A stretch of 64,000 bases of DNA from an uncultured beta proteobacterium (GTDB taxonomy: Bacteria; Pseudomonadota; Gammaproteobacteria; Burkholderiales; Burkholderiaceae_E): assembly GCA_903934295.1 (NCBI GenBank), contig CAIZNI010000029.1, positions 1-64,000 on the forward strand. Reading direction: 5' to 3'. Below are positions 1 through 10,471 of the stretch, one piece after another. The position numbers were made by a program, and so were the translations under genes. Under the pieces are notes generated by a model, which was not told the DNA's origin, did no database searches, and was given only the letters and a program-made list of their open reading frames with translations. Positions within the stretch are counted from its first letter, which is position 1. The number at the start of each line of letters is the position of its first letter.

Positions 1-140
1 CCGGTGGCCGGGCGCGTCGGCCCCCCGGCCGGCTCGACCGGTGCCGGCGCACGCTCGGGCCGGATCGCACAGGCCGTCAGCCCCAGCGCCAGCAGCAACG
101 CCAACGCCGCTGCACGCCAGCGGCCCGCGGCCGTCGTCAT
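1..140 (-). CDS. Lipoprotein, N-terminal part only (runs off window)
   Basis: Seen: the ATG at 140-138 overlaps the gatA stop (ATGA), so the two genes are probably translationally coupled. The 46 visible residues are a short basic N-terminus (R7, R9), a hydrophobic Ala/Leu core and a lipobox L-T-A-C with Cys24, then a Pro-rich linker. Inference: an exported lipoprotein processed by signal peptidase II. It is not GatB, which is usually next to gatA in gatCAB operons, so an unrelated lipoprotein sits at that place, with gatB further on or elsewhere. Function cannot be told from the visible part. Confidence 0.7.
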   Translation of the reverse strand, partial: MTTAAGRWRAAALALLLALGLTACAIRPERAPAPVEPAGGPTRPAT

Positions 141-1612
141 GCGGACGCGCCCGCCGCCCCGCCGGGCGCCGGGCGGCGCTGATGCCAGTCGGTGGCCCGC
201 TGAAACCGGTGCGCCACATTCAGCAAGCGCGCCTCGTCGAACACCCGGCCGATCAGCTGCAGGCCGACCGGGCGGCCGCCAGCGCCGAAACCCACCGGCA
301 TCGACAGGCCCGGCAACCCGGCCAGCGAGGCCGGCAGCGTGAAGATGTCGGCCAGGTAGTTGCGAACCGGGTCGTCGCTGCGCTCGCCGATGTTCCAGGC
401 GACGGTGGGCGAGACCGGCCCGGCGATGACGTCGACCTCGGTGAGCACCGCCCGAAAATCATCGGCGATCAGCCGGCGCAGCTTCTGGGCCTTCAGGTAA
501 TAGGCGTCGTAATAGCCATGCGAGAGGACGTAGGCGCCGACCAGGATGCGGCGCCGCACTTCGGGGCCGAAACCTTCGGCGCGGGTCCGCGCGTACATGT
601 CGGCCAGGTCGGTGTAGTGCGCGGCGCGATGGCCGTAGCGCACGCCGTCGAACCGGCTGAGGTTGCTCGACGCCTCGGCGGGGGCGATCACGTAATAGGC
701 GGGGATCGACAGCGCGGTGCGCGGCAGCGAGACCTCGACGGTGACGGCGCCCTGGGCGCGCAGCTCGCTGAGCGCGGCCTCCAGCGGGGCGCGCACATCG
801 GCATCGAGTCCGGCGCCGAAGAACTCCCGCGGCAGGCCGATGCGCAGGCCCGACAGCGGCCGCTCGAGGTCGCGGCTGTAGTCCTCGTCGGGCCGCTCGA
901 TGCTGGTCGAATCGCGCGGGTCGAAGCCGGCCATCGCCGAGAGCAGGTGGGCGCAATCGCTGGCCGAGCGCCCCATCGCGCCGCCCTGGTCGAGGCTCGA
1001 GGCGAAGGCGATCATGCCGAAGCGGCTCACCCGGCCGTAGGTGGGCTTGATGCCGGTGATGCCGCACATCGAGGCGGGCTGACGCACCGAGCCGCCGGTG
1101 TCGGTGCCGGTGGCCAGCGGCGCGAGGTCGGCGGCGACCGCGGCCGCCGAGCCGCCGGAGGACCCGCCCGGAATGGCCGCCGCGTCCCACGGATTGCGCA
1201 CCGCGCCGAACCAGGAATTCTCATTGGACGAGCCCATCGCGAATTCGTCGCAGTTGGTCTTGCCCAGACAGACCGCACCCGCGGCCTGCAGTCGTGTGAC
1301 CACGCTGGCATCGAACGGGCTCACATAGTCGGCGAGCATCCGGGAGCCGGCGGTCGAGCGCCAGCCCTCGGTGACGAAGATGTCCTTGTGCGCCAGCGGA
1401 ATGCCCAGCAGCGGCGTGCGCTCGCCGGCGGCCAGGCGGCGGTCGGCCGCGCGGGCCTGCGCCAGGGTGAGTTCGGGGCGGACGTCAATGAAGGCGTTGT
1501 GCGGGCTGGCCTCGATGCGCGCAAGAAACGCCTGCGCGAGTTCGACCGCCGACAGCGCGCGGGCGTCGAGATCGGCGCGAAGGCTTTCCAGGGAACGGGT
1601 GTGGAGGGTCAT
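137..1612 (-). CDS. gatA: Asp-tRNA(Asn)/Glu-tRNA(Gln) amidotransferase subunit A
   Basis: Amidase-signature subunit of the GatCAB complex, 491 residues, normal length. It releases ammonia from glutamine and passes it to GatB, which converts mischarged Asp-tRNA(Asn) or Glu-tRNA(Gln). The Ser-cisSer-Lys triad is visible: Lys76 in the AHKD motif, Ser151 in the GGSSGGS motif, and Ser175 in TDTGGS. The spacings (75 and 24) match those of known GatA proteins. The start follows the gatC stop by 3 bases and the stop overlaps the next gene by ATGA, so gatC-gatA-lipoprotein form one minus-strand operon. Cytoplasmic. Confidence 0.97.
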   Translation of the reverse strand: MTLHTRSLESLRADLDARALSAVELAQAFLARIEASPHNAFIDVRPELTLAQARAADRRLAAGERTPLLGIPLAHKDIFVTEGWRSTAGSRMLADYVSPFDASVVTRLQAAGAVCLGKTNCDEFAMGSSNENSWFGAVRNPWDAAAIPGGSSGGSAAAVAADLAPLATGTDTGGSVRQPASMCGITGIKPTYGRVSRFGMIAFASSLDQGGAMGRSASDCAHLLSAMAGFDPRDSTSIERPDEDYSRDLERPLSGLRIGLPREFFGAGLDADVRAPLEAALSELRAQGAVTVEVSLPRTALSIPAYYVIAPAEASSNLSRFDGVRYGHRAAHYTDLADMYARTRAEGFGPEVRRRILVGAYVLSHGYYDAYYLKAQKLRRLIADDFRAVLTEVDVIAGPVSPTVAWNIGERSDDPVRNYLADIFTLPASLAGLPGLSMPVGFGAGGRPVGLQLIGRVFDEARLLNVAHRFQRATDWHQRRPAPGGAAGASA

Positions 1613-1615
1613 GGG

Positions 1616-1903
1616 TTACTCGATGACCCGCGGCACCAGGAAGAGCCCCTGCTCGATCGCCGGGGCCGCCTGCTGGTAGCGCTCGCGCCGATCGGTTTCG
1701 GTCACTTCGTCGGGGCGCAGGCGCAGGCTCATCTCGATGGGATGCGTCATCGGCTCGACCCCTTCGGTGTCGATTGCCTGCAGCTGGGAGATCAGCTCGA
1801 AGACCGAGTTGAGCTGCGCCAGGGTCTGCGCGGCCTCGGCCTGCGACAGCTCCAGGCGGGCCAGCTTGGCAAGACGGTCGACATCGGTGGCGATGAGCGG
1901 CAT
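1616..1903 (-). CDS. gatC: Asp-tRNA(Asn)/Glu-tRNA(Gln) amidotransferase subunit C
   Basis: Small (95 aa) subunit that wraps GatA and GatB and stabilises the complex. The sequence has the family's N-terminal helix ([14 protein letters not shown]), a Leu-rich second helix and the conserved [11 protein letters not shown] segment near residues 45-55, then RPDEV. A longer ORF in this frame extends to 2353, but that part is antisense to mreB. The Met at 1903 fits the family's length and N-terminus. First gene of the gat operon, divergent from mreB. Confidence 0.95.
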   Translation of the reverse strand: MPLIATDVDRLAKLARLELSQAEAAQTLAQLNSVFELISQLQAIDTEGVEPMTHPIEMSLRLRPDEVTETDRRERYQQAAPAIEQGLFLVPRVIE

Positions 1904-3097
<1,194 letters not shown>

Positions 3098-3134
3098 GCA
3101 TCGCGGGCGCCGTTCAGGCGCACCCGCGCCAACG

Positions 3135-4043
3135 ATGGACCGCAGTCCGCCAGCGTTCTTCAACCAGGGGCCGTCCGCGCACGCCCGAATGGCCTTCTTT
3201 GCCGCGCTGGCGGTGGCGCTGCTGGTGGTCGACGCCCGTCTGGGCGCGCTCGCCGCCCTGCGCCAGGGCGTGGGCACCCTGCTCTATCCGCTGCAGCGCA
3301 GCCTGCTGGTGCCACGCGACGCCCTGTCGATGGGCCGGGAATACCTGGCCGGGATCGACCGGCTGCGCACCGAGAACACCGAGCTGCGCCGGCTCGAGAC
3401 CGTCAACGCGCGCGCGCTGCTGCAGGCCGAGCAACTCGCCGCCGAAAACCAGCAGCTGCGCGAGCTGGTGGGCGCGCGCGAGCGACTCGCGATCCGGTCG
3501 GTGATCGCCGAAGTGCTCTACGACACCCGTGACCCCTACACCCGCCGGCTGGTGCTCGACAAGGGCCTGCAGCAGGGGCTGCTGGCCGGCCAGCCGGTGA
3601 TCGACGCCAGCGGGGTGGTGGGCCAGGTGACCCGGGTGCTGCCGCTGTCGGCCGAGATCACCCTGCTGACCGACCGCGGCGCCACGCTGCCGGTCGAACT
3701 GCAACGCACCGGACAGCGCGCGATCGCCTTTGGCGGCGCGCCCGATGGCCTGCTCGATCTGCGTTTCATGGCCGCGAGCAGCGACATCCGGGCCGGCGAC
3801 ACGCTGGTCACCTCGGGGCTGGACGGGGTGTACCCGCCCGGGCTGCCGGTGGGGCAGGTCGCGCGCGTCGAGGCGCCCGGCACCTCGGGATTGTTCGGGC
3901 GGGTGCTGGTGACGCCGGCGGCCGCCATCGACAGCCAGCGACTGATGCTGGTGCTGCTGGTCGATCGCAGCGCCCTGCCCCCGCCGCCGACCGAGACGCC
4001 GGCGCAAGGCCGCCAGCGCAAGTCCCGGACGGAGCCCCGATGA
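3135..4043 (+). CDS. mreC: Rod shape-determining protein MreC
   Basis: Periplasmic scaffold of the elongasome, anchored by one membrane helix (about residues 19-36). A coiled coil rich in Glu/Leu heptads follows at about 70-118, then the beta-rich MreC domain with the conserved GLDGVYPPGLPVG stretch. 302 residues. MreC activates PBP2 and links MreB to periplasmic synthesis. It lies 37 bases after mreB, and its stop overlaps the mreD start (ATGA). The C-terminus is a Pro/Thr-rich tail, common in this family. Confidence 0.97.
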   Translation: MDRSPPAFFNQGPSAHARMAFFAALAVALLVVDARLGALAALRQGVGTLLYPLQRSLLVPRDALSMGREYLAGIDRLRTENTELRRLETVNARALLQAEQLAAENQQLRELVGARERLAIRSVIAEVLYDTRDPYTRRLVLDKGLQQGLLAGQPVIDASGVVGQVTRVLPLSAEITLLTDRGATLPVELQRTGQRAIAFGGAPDGLLDLRFMAASSDIRAGDTLVTSGLDGVYPPGLPVGQVARVEAPGTSGLFGRVLVTPAAAIDSQRLMLVLLVDRSALPPPPTETPAQGRQRKSRTEPR

Positions 4044-4561
4044 TCCAGGCGCCGCGCACCGAATACCTGCTGCTGCCGGCGAACCGGGCATTCATCGCGT
4101 TCACGCTGGCCCTGGGCTTCGTGCTCAACGTGCTGCCGTGGGGCCGGGTGGCCTGGATTCCCGATTTTCTCGCGCTCATCCTGGTGTTCTGGAGCATCCA
4201 TCAGCCGCGCATGGTGGGCTTCGGGATCGCCTTCCTGTTCGGCCTGCTGATGGACATCCACGAAGCGGCGCTGCTGGGCGAGCATGCCCTCTTCTACAGC
4301 CTGCTGTGCTACGGGGCGATCGGGCTGCACCGCCGGGTACCCTGGTTCGGCCGGCTGGGACGGATGCTCCATGTGCTCGCGCTGCTGCTGCTGGCTCAGT
4401 GCGTCGCGATGCTGGTGCGCGCCGCGGTGGGCAGCGGCTTTCCGGGCTGGAGCTACCTGATGGCCAGCGTCAGCGCAGCGCTGCTGTGGCCGCTGGCCGA
4501 GGCGCTGCTGATGGCGCCGCAGCAGCGCGCGACCGAGCGCGACGAAAACCGGCCGCTCTGA
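4040..4561 (+). CDS. mreD: Rod shape-determining membrane protein MreD
   Basis: Small integral membrane protein (173 aa) of the elongasome. Almost the whole sequence is hydrophobic, with about five membrane segments. It has the family pattern: an N-terminal PANRAFIAFTLALGFVLN segment and a polar WIPDFLALILVFW stretch. The start overlaps the mreC stop by ATGA, which suggests translational coupling. Assigned by position, length and hydrophobic pattern, since MreD has few fixed residues. Confidence 0.94.
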   Translation: MIQAPRTEYLLLPANRAFIAFTLALGFVLNVLPWGRVAWIPDFLALILVFWSIHQPRMVGFGIAFLFGLLMDIHEAALLGEHALFYSLLCYGAIGLHRRVPWFGRLGRMLHVLALLLLAQCVAMLVRAAVGSGFPGWSYLMASVSAALLWPLAEALLMAPQQRATERDENRPL

Positions 4562-4588
4562 CGCCGAATCGATGAGCAACCAGCCCCG

Positions 4589-6544
4589 ATGGTAGAAGTC
4601 CGCGACGCCGAAACCGAACTGCTGCGGGTTCGCCTGCGGCTGGGCATCGCCTGGGCGCTGGTGCTGGCCTGCTTCTTCATCCTGCTGGCGCGCTTCGTCT
4701 GGCTGCAGGTGGTGCGACACGCCGACTTCAACGCACAGGCCGAGGACAACCGGATCGCGCTGGTGCCGGTGCCCCCGCAGCGCGGGCTCATCTACGATCG
4801 GCACGGCGAACTGCTGGCGCACAACCTGTCCGTCTACACGCTCGAGATCATCCCCAACCAGGTCGACGACCTGGAGCGAACCATCGACGACCTCGCGCGG
4901 CTCGTCGACATCAGCGCACGCGACCGGCGCCGCTTCAAGCGTCTGCTGGAGGACTCGCGCAACTGGGACTCGATCCCCTTGCGCACCCGGCTGAGCGACG
5001 AGGAACTGGCGCGCTTCTCGGTGGCGAAATTCCGCTTCCCCGGCGTCGAGATCCGGGCACGCTCGGCGCGCACCTATCCGCAGGGCGACAGCGCGGCGCA
5101 TGTGATCGGCTACATTGGCCGCATCTCGGTCGACGACAAGCGCCGCCTCGAGGAGGCCGAACTGAGTTCCAGTTATGCGGGGGTCAGCCACATGGGCAAG
5201 ACCGGCATCGAACAGTCCTACGAAGCGGCACTGCACGGCATCGCCGGCGCCGAGGAGATCGAGGTCTCGGCCGGCGGACGCACCGTGCGCTCGCTGTCGC
5301 GCCGGCCGGCCCGGCCGGGCGACAACCTGGTGCTGTCGATCGATCTGAAGCTGCAGCGGCTCGTCGAGGAATGGTTCGGCGACCGGCGCGGCGCGCTGGT
5401 GGCGATCGAGCCCTCGAGCGGCGAGATCCTCGCGTTCGTGTCCAAGCCGACCTTCGACCCGAACCTGTTCGTCGACGGCATCGACCCGCAGTCCTGGCAG
5501 AGCCTGAACGAAGACGCCGACAAGCCGCTGCTGAACCGGCCGCTGCGCGGCACCTATCCGCCCGGGTCCACCTACAAACCGTTCATGGCGCTGGCGGCAC
5601 TGACCACCGGCGCGCGCACCGCCGAGGCGCAATACGCCGATCCCGGCTACTTCCAGCTCGGCAACCACCGCTTCCGCGATTCGGTGCCGGGCGGGCATGG
5701 CAGCGTGAACCTGCACAAGTCGATCGTCGTCTCCAGCGACACCTACTACTACCGGGCCGCCTACGACATGGGCGTGGACGCGATCCACGACTACATGGTG
5801 CCCTGGGGCTTCGGCCAGCTCACCGGGATCGACCTCGAGAACGAAGGCGCCGGCACGCTTCCGTCGAGCGCCTGGAAGCAGCGCCGCTTCAAGCAGAAGT
5901 GGCTGCCCGGCGAGACACCGTCGATCGGCATCGGGCAGGGTGCCAACGCCTTCACCATCCTGCAGCTGGCCCATGCCACCGCGACGCTGGCCAATGACGG
6001 CGTGGTGATCCGCCCGCACCTGGTCCGCCAGCTGGAGGACCCCGTCACCCGGCAGCGCCGGCCGGTCGAGCTGCCCGCGCCGCGACGGATCGCGCTCAGC
6101 CACGAGCACCTGGCCCTGGTCAAGTCGGCCATGATCGATGTGAACCGCTTCGGCACCAGCCGCGGTGCGTTCGCCGGCACCGAGTACGTGGCCGCCGGCA
6201 AGACCGGCACCGCGCAGGTCATCGGCATCCGCCAGAACGAACGCTACGACGCCCGGCGCATCGCCGAACGCTTTCGCGATCACTCGCTCTACATGGCCTT
6301 CGCGCCGGCCGCGGCGCCGCGGCTGGCGCTCGCGGTGATCGTCGAGAACGGCGGCTTCGGGGCCCAGGCCGCCGCGCCGATCGCCCGCAAGGTGTTCGAC
6401 TATCACCTGCTGGGCAAGTTGCCCGGCAGCGGACCGGTCGGCCGGGGCGCGCCCGCGGAGGGCGATCCGGAACTGCGCGACGTGCCCGAGAGCATCGAGC
6501 CGGAAACCGTGCCGGCCGCCCCCGCCCCGGGGCGTGCGCCATGA
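4589..6544 (+). CDS. mrdA: Penicillin-binding protein 2 (elongation transpeptidase)
   Basis: Monofunctional class B PBP that cross-links peptidoglycan during elongation, paired with RodA. 651 residues: one N-terminal membrane helix (about 20-40), a dimerisation/pedestal domain, then the transpeptidase. Active-site motifs are intact: S327-T-Y-K330 (acylated Ser and Lys), S382-S-D384, and K538-T-G540. The start at 4589 is forced because the upstream ATG at 4572 meets a stop. The Pro/Glu-rich C-terminal tail (after about 605) varies in this family. The stop overlaps the rodA start by ATGA. Confidence 0.98.
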   Translation: MVEVRDAETELLRVRLRLGIAWALVLACFFILLARFVWLQVVRHADFNAQAEDNRIALVPVPPQRGLIYDRHGELLAHNLSVYTLEIIPNQVDDLERTIDDLARLVDISARDRRRFKRLLEDSRNWDSIPLRTRLSDEELARFSVAKFRFPGVEIRARSARTYPQGDSAAHVIGYIGRISVDDKRRLEEAELSSSYAGVSHMGKTGIEQSYEAALHGIAGAEEIEVSAGGRTVRSLSRRPARPGDNLVLSIDLKLQRLVEEWFGDRRGALVAIEPSSGEILAFVSKPTFDPNLFVDGIDPQSWQSLNEDADKPLLNRPLRGTYPPGSTYKPFMALAALTTGARTAEAQYADPGYFQLGNHRFRDSVPGGHGSVNLHKSIVVSSDTYYYRAAYDMGVDAIHDYMVPWGFGQLTGIDLENEGAGTLPSSAWKQRRFKQKWLPGETPSIGIGQGANAFTILQLAHATATLANDGVVIRPHLVRQLEDPVTRQRRPVELPAPRRIALSHEHLALVKSAMIDVNRFGTSRGAFAGTEYVAAGKTGTAQVIGIRQNERYDARRIAERFRDHSLYMAFAPAAAPRLALAVIVENGGFGAQAAAPIARKVFDYHLLGKLPGSGPVGRGAPAEGDPELRDVPESIEPETVPAAPAPGRAP

Positions 6545-7650
6545 GCGGCGCGGCGCGGCTGCGCGAGCGCGTGCGCGAACACCTGCTGGTGTTCGACACC
6601 ACCCTGTCGCTGGCGATCGGACTGCTGATCGCCCTGAGCATGCTCACCATGTACTCGGCGGCGCACGACTTCAGCGGCCGCTTCGAGGGCCATCTGCGCA
6701 ACACCCTCATCGCCTTCGGCGTGCTATGGCTGGCGGCCAACCTGCCGCCGAACTGGATGATGCGATCGGCGCTGCCGCTCTACGTCGCGGGCCTGCTGCT
6801 GCTGATCGCGGTGGCGATGTTCGGCGACGTGTCCAAGGGGGCGCGGCGCTGGCTGAATCTGGGATTCGGGCGCGTCCAGCCGTCGGAACTGCTGAAGATC
6901 GCCACGCCGCTGGTGCTGGCCTGGTACTTCCAGCGGCGTGAGGGCGTGCTGCGCTGGTTCGACTTCTCGATCGCGGCGGTCCTGCTGCTCATCCCGGTCG
7001 TGCTGATCGCCCGTCAGCCGGATCTGGGCACCGCGCTGCTGGTGATGGCCGCCGGCGGCTTCGTCATCTTCCTGGCCGGCCTGAGCTGGCGGGTGATCGT
7101 GGGCCTGATCGTCGCCGCGGCCGCGGCAGCGCCGCTGATGTGGTCGCAGATGCACGACTATCAGCGCCAGCGGGTCCTCACCCTGATCGACCCCACCTCC
7201 GACCCCCTGGGCAAGGGATTTCACATCATCCAGTCGACCATCGCGGTCGGGTCGGGCGGTCTGTGGGGCAAGGGATACATGCAGGGCACCCAGACCCATC
7301 TCGAGTTCATCCCCGAGCGCACCACCGACTTCATCTTCGCGGTGTACTCCGAGGAATTCGGGCTCGCCGGCAACCTGCTGCTGCTGACCGTCTATCTGGT
7401 GCTGATCGGCCGCGGGATGGTGATCGCCGCACAGGCCGCCAACGAGTTCATGCGCCTGCTCGCCGGCTCGATCACGCTGATCTTCTTCACCTATGCCTTC
7501 GTCAACATGGGCATGGTCTCGGGCATCCTGCCGGTGGTCGGCGTGCCGCTGCCCTTCATGTCTTACGGGGGTACTTCGATGGTCACGCTGGGCCTGGGCG
7601 CCGGGCTGCTGATGAGCATCCACCGGCACCGCAAATCCATGCAGAGCTGA
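6541..7650 (+). CDS. rodA: Peptidoglycan polymerase RodA
   Basis: SEDS-family glycosyltransferase that polymerises lipid II together with PBP2. 369 residues with about ten membrane helices. Family motifs: RQPDLGTALLV in the middle, then a large periplasmic loop with HLEFIPERTTDFIF. Asp263 in this loop occupies the position of the catalytic Asp of SEDS proteins. Near the end is the GVPLPFMSYGGTSM signature. Translationally coupled to mrdA (ATGA). Last gene of the elongasome operon; the next unit begins after a hairpin. Confidence 0.97.
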   Translation: MSGAARLRERVREHLLVFDTTLSLAIGLLIALSMLTMYSAAHDFSGRFEGHLRNTLIAFGVLWLAANLPPNWMMRSALPLYVAGLLLLIAVAMFGDVSKGARRWLNLGFGRVQPSELLKIATPLVLAWYFQRREGVLRWFDFSIAAVLLLIPVVLIARQPDLGTALLVMAAGGFVIFLAGLSWRVIVGLIVAAAAAAPLMWSQMHDYQRQRVLTLIDPTSDPLGKGFHIIQSTIAVGSGGLWGKGYMQGTQTHLEFIPERTTDFIFAVYSEEFGLAGNLLLLTVYLVLIGRGMVIAAQAANEFMRLLAGSITLIFFTYAFVNMGMVSGILPVVGVPLPFMSYGGTSMVTLGLGAGLLMSIHRHRKSMQS

Positions 7651-7658
7651 GGCAAGCC

Positions 7659-7683
7659 ACCCAAAGCCCTAACTTTGCTGGGT
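7659..7683 (+). terminator. Possible terminator hairpin after rodA
   Basis: ACCCAAAG at 7659-7666 can pair with CTTT (7673-7676) and GGGT (7680-7683) across a 6-base loop and a 3-base bulge. It is followed by CTTT but no real T tract, so a Rho-independent terminator is only weakly supported. It lies 9 bases after the rodA stop and before the riboswitch, where a boundary between units is expected. Confidence 0.35.
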
Positions 7684-7726
7684 CTTTGCGGGTGCCCTCC
7701 GCTCGAGATGAGGTAACCTGACCACT

Positions 7727-7846
7727 GATTTCGGGGAGTAGCTTCGGGTGGTGCAAAGCCACCCTGATCACGTCGTCAGCACGGCGCCTGTGGGCGCCCG
7801 GCGGGATCGCAGGCCCGGTTGGCCTGCAAGCAAGACCGTTGCATCG
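7727..7846 (+). ncRNA. yybP-ykoY-type manganese riboswitch aptamer
   Basis: Seen in order: the GGGGAGTAGC box (7733-7742); a GGGTGG/CCACCC hairpin (7746-7765); the GTCAGCA box (7775-7781); a GGCGCC-rich hairpin (about 7783-7798); a perfect 7-bp hairpin GCAGGCC/GGCCTGC (7809-7815 with 7821-7827); and the 3' box GCAAGACC (7830-7837). CGG at 7732-7734 can close a basal stem with CCG at 7836-7838. Order and wording of the boxes match the proteobacterial yybP-ykoY (RF00080) aptamers that bind Mn2+ and switch genes on. The next gene starts at 7904. A possible expression-platform stem is GCACGG (7848-7853) with CCGTGC (7870-7875). Confidence 0.85.
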
Positions 7847-7903
7847 CGCACGGCCTGTCCCATCAAAGTCCGTGCACTGTCGTCCACCTACACGGGAATC
7901 GTC

Positions 7904-9193
7904 ATGGTCATTTCAACACTGAGTGTCTGGCATAGGGCGTTGTGCCGACATCCGGTGCGTCGGATGGCGGCATCATGCGGCCTGATTTGCGCTGCGCTCC
8001 TCCATGCCCCGACCGGCGCGCAGCCGGTCCCGCCCCTCTACACGCTGGAAGCGCTGCAGGCTCGGGCGAGCCGCGAAAGTCCTGCGCTGGCCACCAGCCG
8101 GGCCGGGCAACTCGCCGCCCGGGCGGGCATCACCACCGCGAGCGCGTATCCCAACCCCGAAGTCAGCCTCGAGCCCGGCCGGCTGGGTGCACGCCGGCCG
8201 GGTGCCGAAACCGGCGCGAGCACGGCGCTCGCCCTCACCCAGCCCATCGAAATGCCAGCACTGCGCCAGGCCCGATTGCACAGCGCAACCGCGCGGGTGG
8301 ACCTGGCCGCAGCCGAGACCGTGGCGCTGCAATCCAACCTCAATGCCGCCATCCGGGATGCCTTCTTCAACCTGATCAAGACCCGGGCCATTCGGCAAGC
8401 CTTGGCCGAAGATCTCGTGCTCACCGAGCAGATACGTGACGTTATCGCGGCCAGGGTACGCATCGGCGAAGCACCCCGCTTCGACATTCTGCGTGCCGAC
8501 AATGAGGTGGCCGGCATGCTCAAGCATCTCGATGCGACCGTCCCGCGGATTCGTCAGGCACAGATCGCCCTGCGCCAGCTCGTCAGCCCCTCGCTGGAAA
8601 ATGAGTTCGATCTGGCGATCAGCGCCACCGATACCCGAATCCTGAACCAGGCCGACTATCTCGCCTTGCAGCAGGCGGTGCTCGAGCGCAATCCGGCGGT
8701 GCTGCTCGCCCGGCAGACGCTCAGCGGTGCCGAGCGTCAGATCGAGCTCGAACGCCAGCAGGTGCTGCCACGGATTGAGCTGCGGGCTCACCATGAGCGA
8801 GCCCCTTCGACGCATCTGACGCGAATCGGCGCTCAGGTCGTTCTGCCGCTGCTCGACCGGCGTGCCGGACCGATCGCAGAAGCCAGCGCGCGGGCGCAAC
8901 GCGCCAGCCTCGCACTGGCTGAGCATCGGTTCGACGCGCAGGCGCAATTCGACGGCGCCTGGCAGGCGTACCAGTCGGCGCTCATCCAGGTGAACGCAAT
9001 CGAAGACGGCATTCTCGATCGCGCCCGGCAGGTGCTGTCGGTCGCCGAAGCGGCCTACCGACTCGGCGAGCGCGGCATCATCGAATACCTGGATGCCCAG
9101 CGCCAGTTTCGACTGGTTCGGACCGAACTGCTCGAGGCGCGCTTCGAGCTGCAGCGCGCCCGGACCGATCTGGAGCGGATCGCCGGCCGATGA
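7904..9193 (+). CDS. TolC-family outer membrane efflux channel of metal RND system
   Basis: Outer membrane channel component, 429 residues. The N-terminus has basic residues then a hydrophobic stretch ending APTGA before QPVPPLYTL, a likely signal peptide. The rest is the two-repeat OEP pattern of long Ala/Gln/Glu-rich helices (LEALQARASRESPAL and a second repeat near YLALQQAVLERNPAVLLA), as in CzcC/CusC relatives. The frame is open back to 7748, but that ATG lies inside the riboswitch. The ATG at 7904 keeps a basic n-region, while 7964 would lose it. The stop overlaps the next ORF (ATGA). Likely under control of the riboswitch. Confidence 0.88.
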   Translation: MVISTLSVWHRALCRHPVRRMAASCGLICAALLHAPTGAQPVPPLYTLEALQARASRESPALATSRAGQLAARAGITTASAYPNPEVSLEPGRLGARRPGAETGASTALALTQPIEMPALRQARLHSATARVDLAAAETVALQSNLNAAIRDAFFNLIKTRAIRQALAEDLVLTEQIRDVIAARVRIGEAPRFDILRADNEVAGMLKHLDATVPRIRQAQIALRQLVSPSLENEFDLAISATDTRILNQADYLALQQAVLERNPAVLLARQTLSGAERQIELERQQVLPRIELRAHHERAPSTHLTRIGAQVVLPLLDRRAGPIAEASARAQRASLALAEHRFDAQAQFDGAWQAYQSALIQVNAIEDGILDRARQVLSVAEAAYRLGERGIIEYLDAQRQFRLVRTELLEARFELQRARTDLERIAGR

Positions 9194-9267
9194 CAGCAGG
9201 ACAGTTCCCTCGGCGCCGCCCGACAGACTTCCAGCACACCCCTCCCCTATCCATGGATCCACCCATC

Positions 9268-10434
9268 ATGCGCACCGACCCTCGCCGATTGCGTTTCGCG
9301 TCCCAGCTGGGCGCCCTGCTGCTGGGCGCGCTGCTGCTGGGCGCCTGCGAAAAATCCGCTCCCCCACCGGCACCCGCCGCAGCTGTCGCGGCCGATCCCA
9401 GTGTCGTTGAGCTCGGCGAAAACATGCGCAACATCGTGAAGACGGCCCCGGTGGCGATGGCCGAGGTATCGGACATCCTGCGAGTGGCCGGTCAGGTCGG
9501 ATTCGATGAACACCTCGTGACCCGGATCGGCGCGACCGTGACAGGTCGCATCATCGAAATCAAGGCCACCATGGGCCAGCAGGTGCGCGCTGGCCAGACG
9601 CTCGCGCTGATCAACAGCACCGAGCTGGGCGCCGCCCAGCTCGCCTACAAGAAGGCGCGCGCACAGGCACTGCTCCATGAACGCAATGTCGAACGCGCCC
9701 GGCAGCTGATCGCCGCCGAAGTGATCGGCAGCGCCGAGCTGCAGCGGCGCGAAAGCGAACTCGATGTGGCGCGCGCAGAACAGCAGGCCGCCGCCGATCA
9801 GCTGCGCGTGCTCGGTGTCTCGCGCGAAGACATGCAGGCCCTGCACGCCCAGGGCAGCATCAATTCGATCTCGCCGGTAGTGGCCACCATGGGCGGTACG
9901 GTCATCGAGCGCAAGGTCACCCAGGGCCAGGTCGTGCAGCCCAGCGATGCGCTGTTCTCGGTCGCCGATCTGTCGCGCGTGTGGGTAGTAGCCGATGTAC
10001 CCGAACAGCAGGCGGCCAAGGTGCTGGTCGGCCAGAATATCGAGATCGATATCCCGGCGCTGGGCATTCGCCGAGTCGCCAAACTCAACTATGTCGCCGA
10101 TACCGTCGACCCGCAGACCCGCACGATCACCGTGCGCAGCGAGCTCGACAATCGCGACCGGCGCCTCAAGCCGGCGATGCTCGCGACAATCCTGATCGAG
10201 TCCGGCCCGGTCACACAACTCGCGGTACCAGTGGGCGCCGTCGTGCGCGAAAACGATCTCGACCATGTGTTCGTGGCGATCGCTGAAAACCGCTACAAGC
10301 TGACCGAGGTACGGCTCGCGCCCGCACGTGCGGGGCTGCGACCGGTGATCTCCGGCCTGAAGGTCAACCAGACAGTGGTCACCGAGGGCGCCTTCCACGC
10401 CAACAGCGAACGCAAGCGCAAGGAACTCGAATGA
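9268..10434 (+). CDS. RND efflux periplasmic adaptor lipoprotein (membrane fusion protein)
   Basis: HlyD/CzcB-like adaptor bridging pump and channel. From Met at 9268 it reads as a lipoprotein: MRTDPRRLRF, hydrophobic repeats, lipobox L-L-G-A-C, then a Pro/Ala linker. Downstream: barrel-sandwich halves around GRIIEIKATMGQQVRAGQTLA and GGTVIERKVTQGQVVQ, with a coiled hairpin between (KARAQALLHERNVERARQL), then beta-barrel and C-terminal domains. The frame is open from 9190, where ATGA overlaps the channel gene; translation could begin there, at 9253 or at 9268. I chose 9268 because the lipoprotein signal then sits at the N-terminus. No His-rich metal-binding extension is visible. Confidence 0.88.
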   Translation: MRTDPRRLRFASQLGALLLGALLLGACEKSAPPPAPAAAVAADPSVVELGENMRNIVKTAPVAMAEVSDILRVAGQVGFDEHLVTRIGATVTGRIIEIKATMGQQVRAGQTLALINSTELGAAQLAYKKARAQALLHERNVERARQLIAAEVIGSAELQRRESELDVARAEQQAAADQLRVLGVSREDMQALHAQGSINSISPVVATMGGTVIERKVTQGQVVQPSDALFSVADLSRVWVVADVPEQQAAKVLVGQNIEIDIPALGIRRVAKLNYVADTVDPQTRTITVRSELDNRDRRLKPAMLATILIESGPVTQLAVPVGAVVRENDLDHVFVAIAENRYKLTEVRLAPARAGLRPVISGLKVNQTVVTEGAFHANSERKRKELE

Positions 10435-10471
10435 CCCTGCGCCACGAGCCCCCGTCAGCATCGGAAGCCCC

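Noticed and set aside
3536-6406. 956-codon minus-strand ORF opposite mreC-mreD-mrdA
   Set aside because: Codon-phase shadow in high-GC DNA. The plus strand encodes complete, motif-intact MreC, MreD and PBP2; the antisense product is Arg/Asp/Gln/His-rich with no family motif.
7748-7903. Upstream start for the efflux channel gene
   Set aside because: The ATG at 7748 lies inside the riboswitch aptamer and adds no signal peptide or family sequence.
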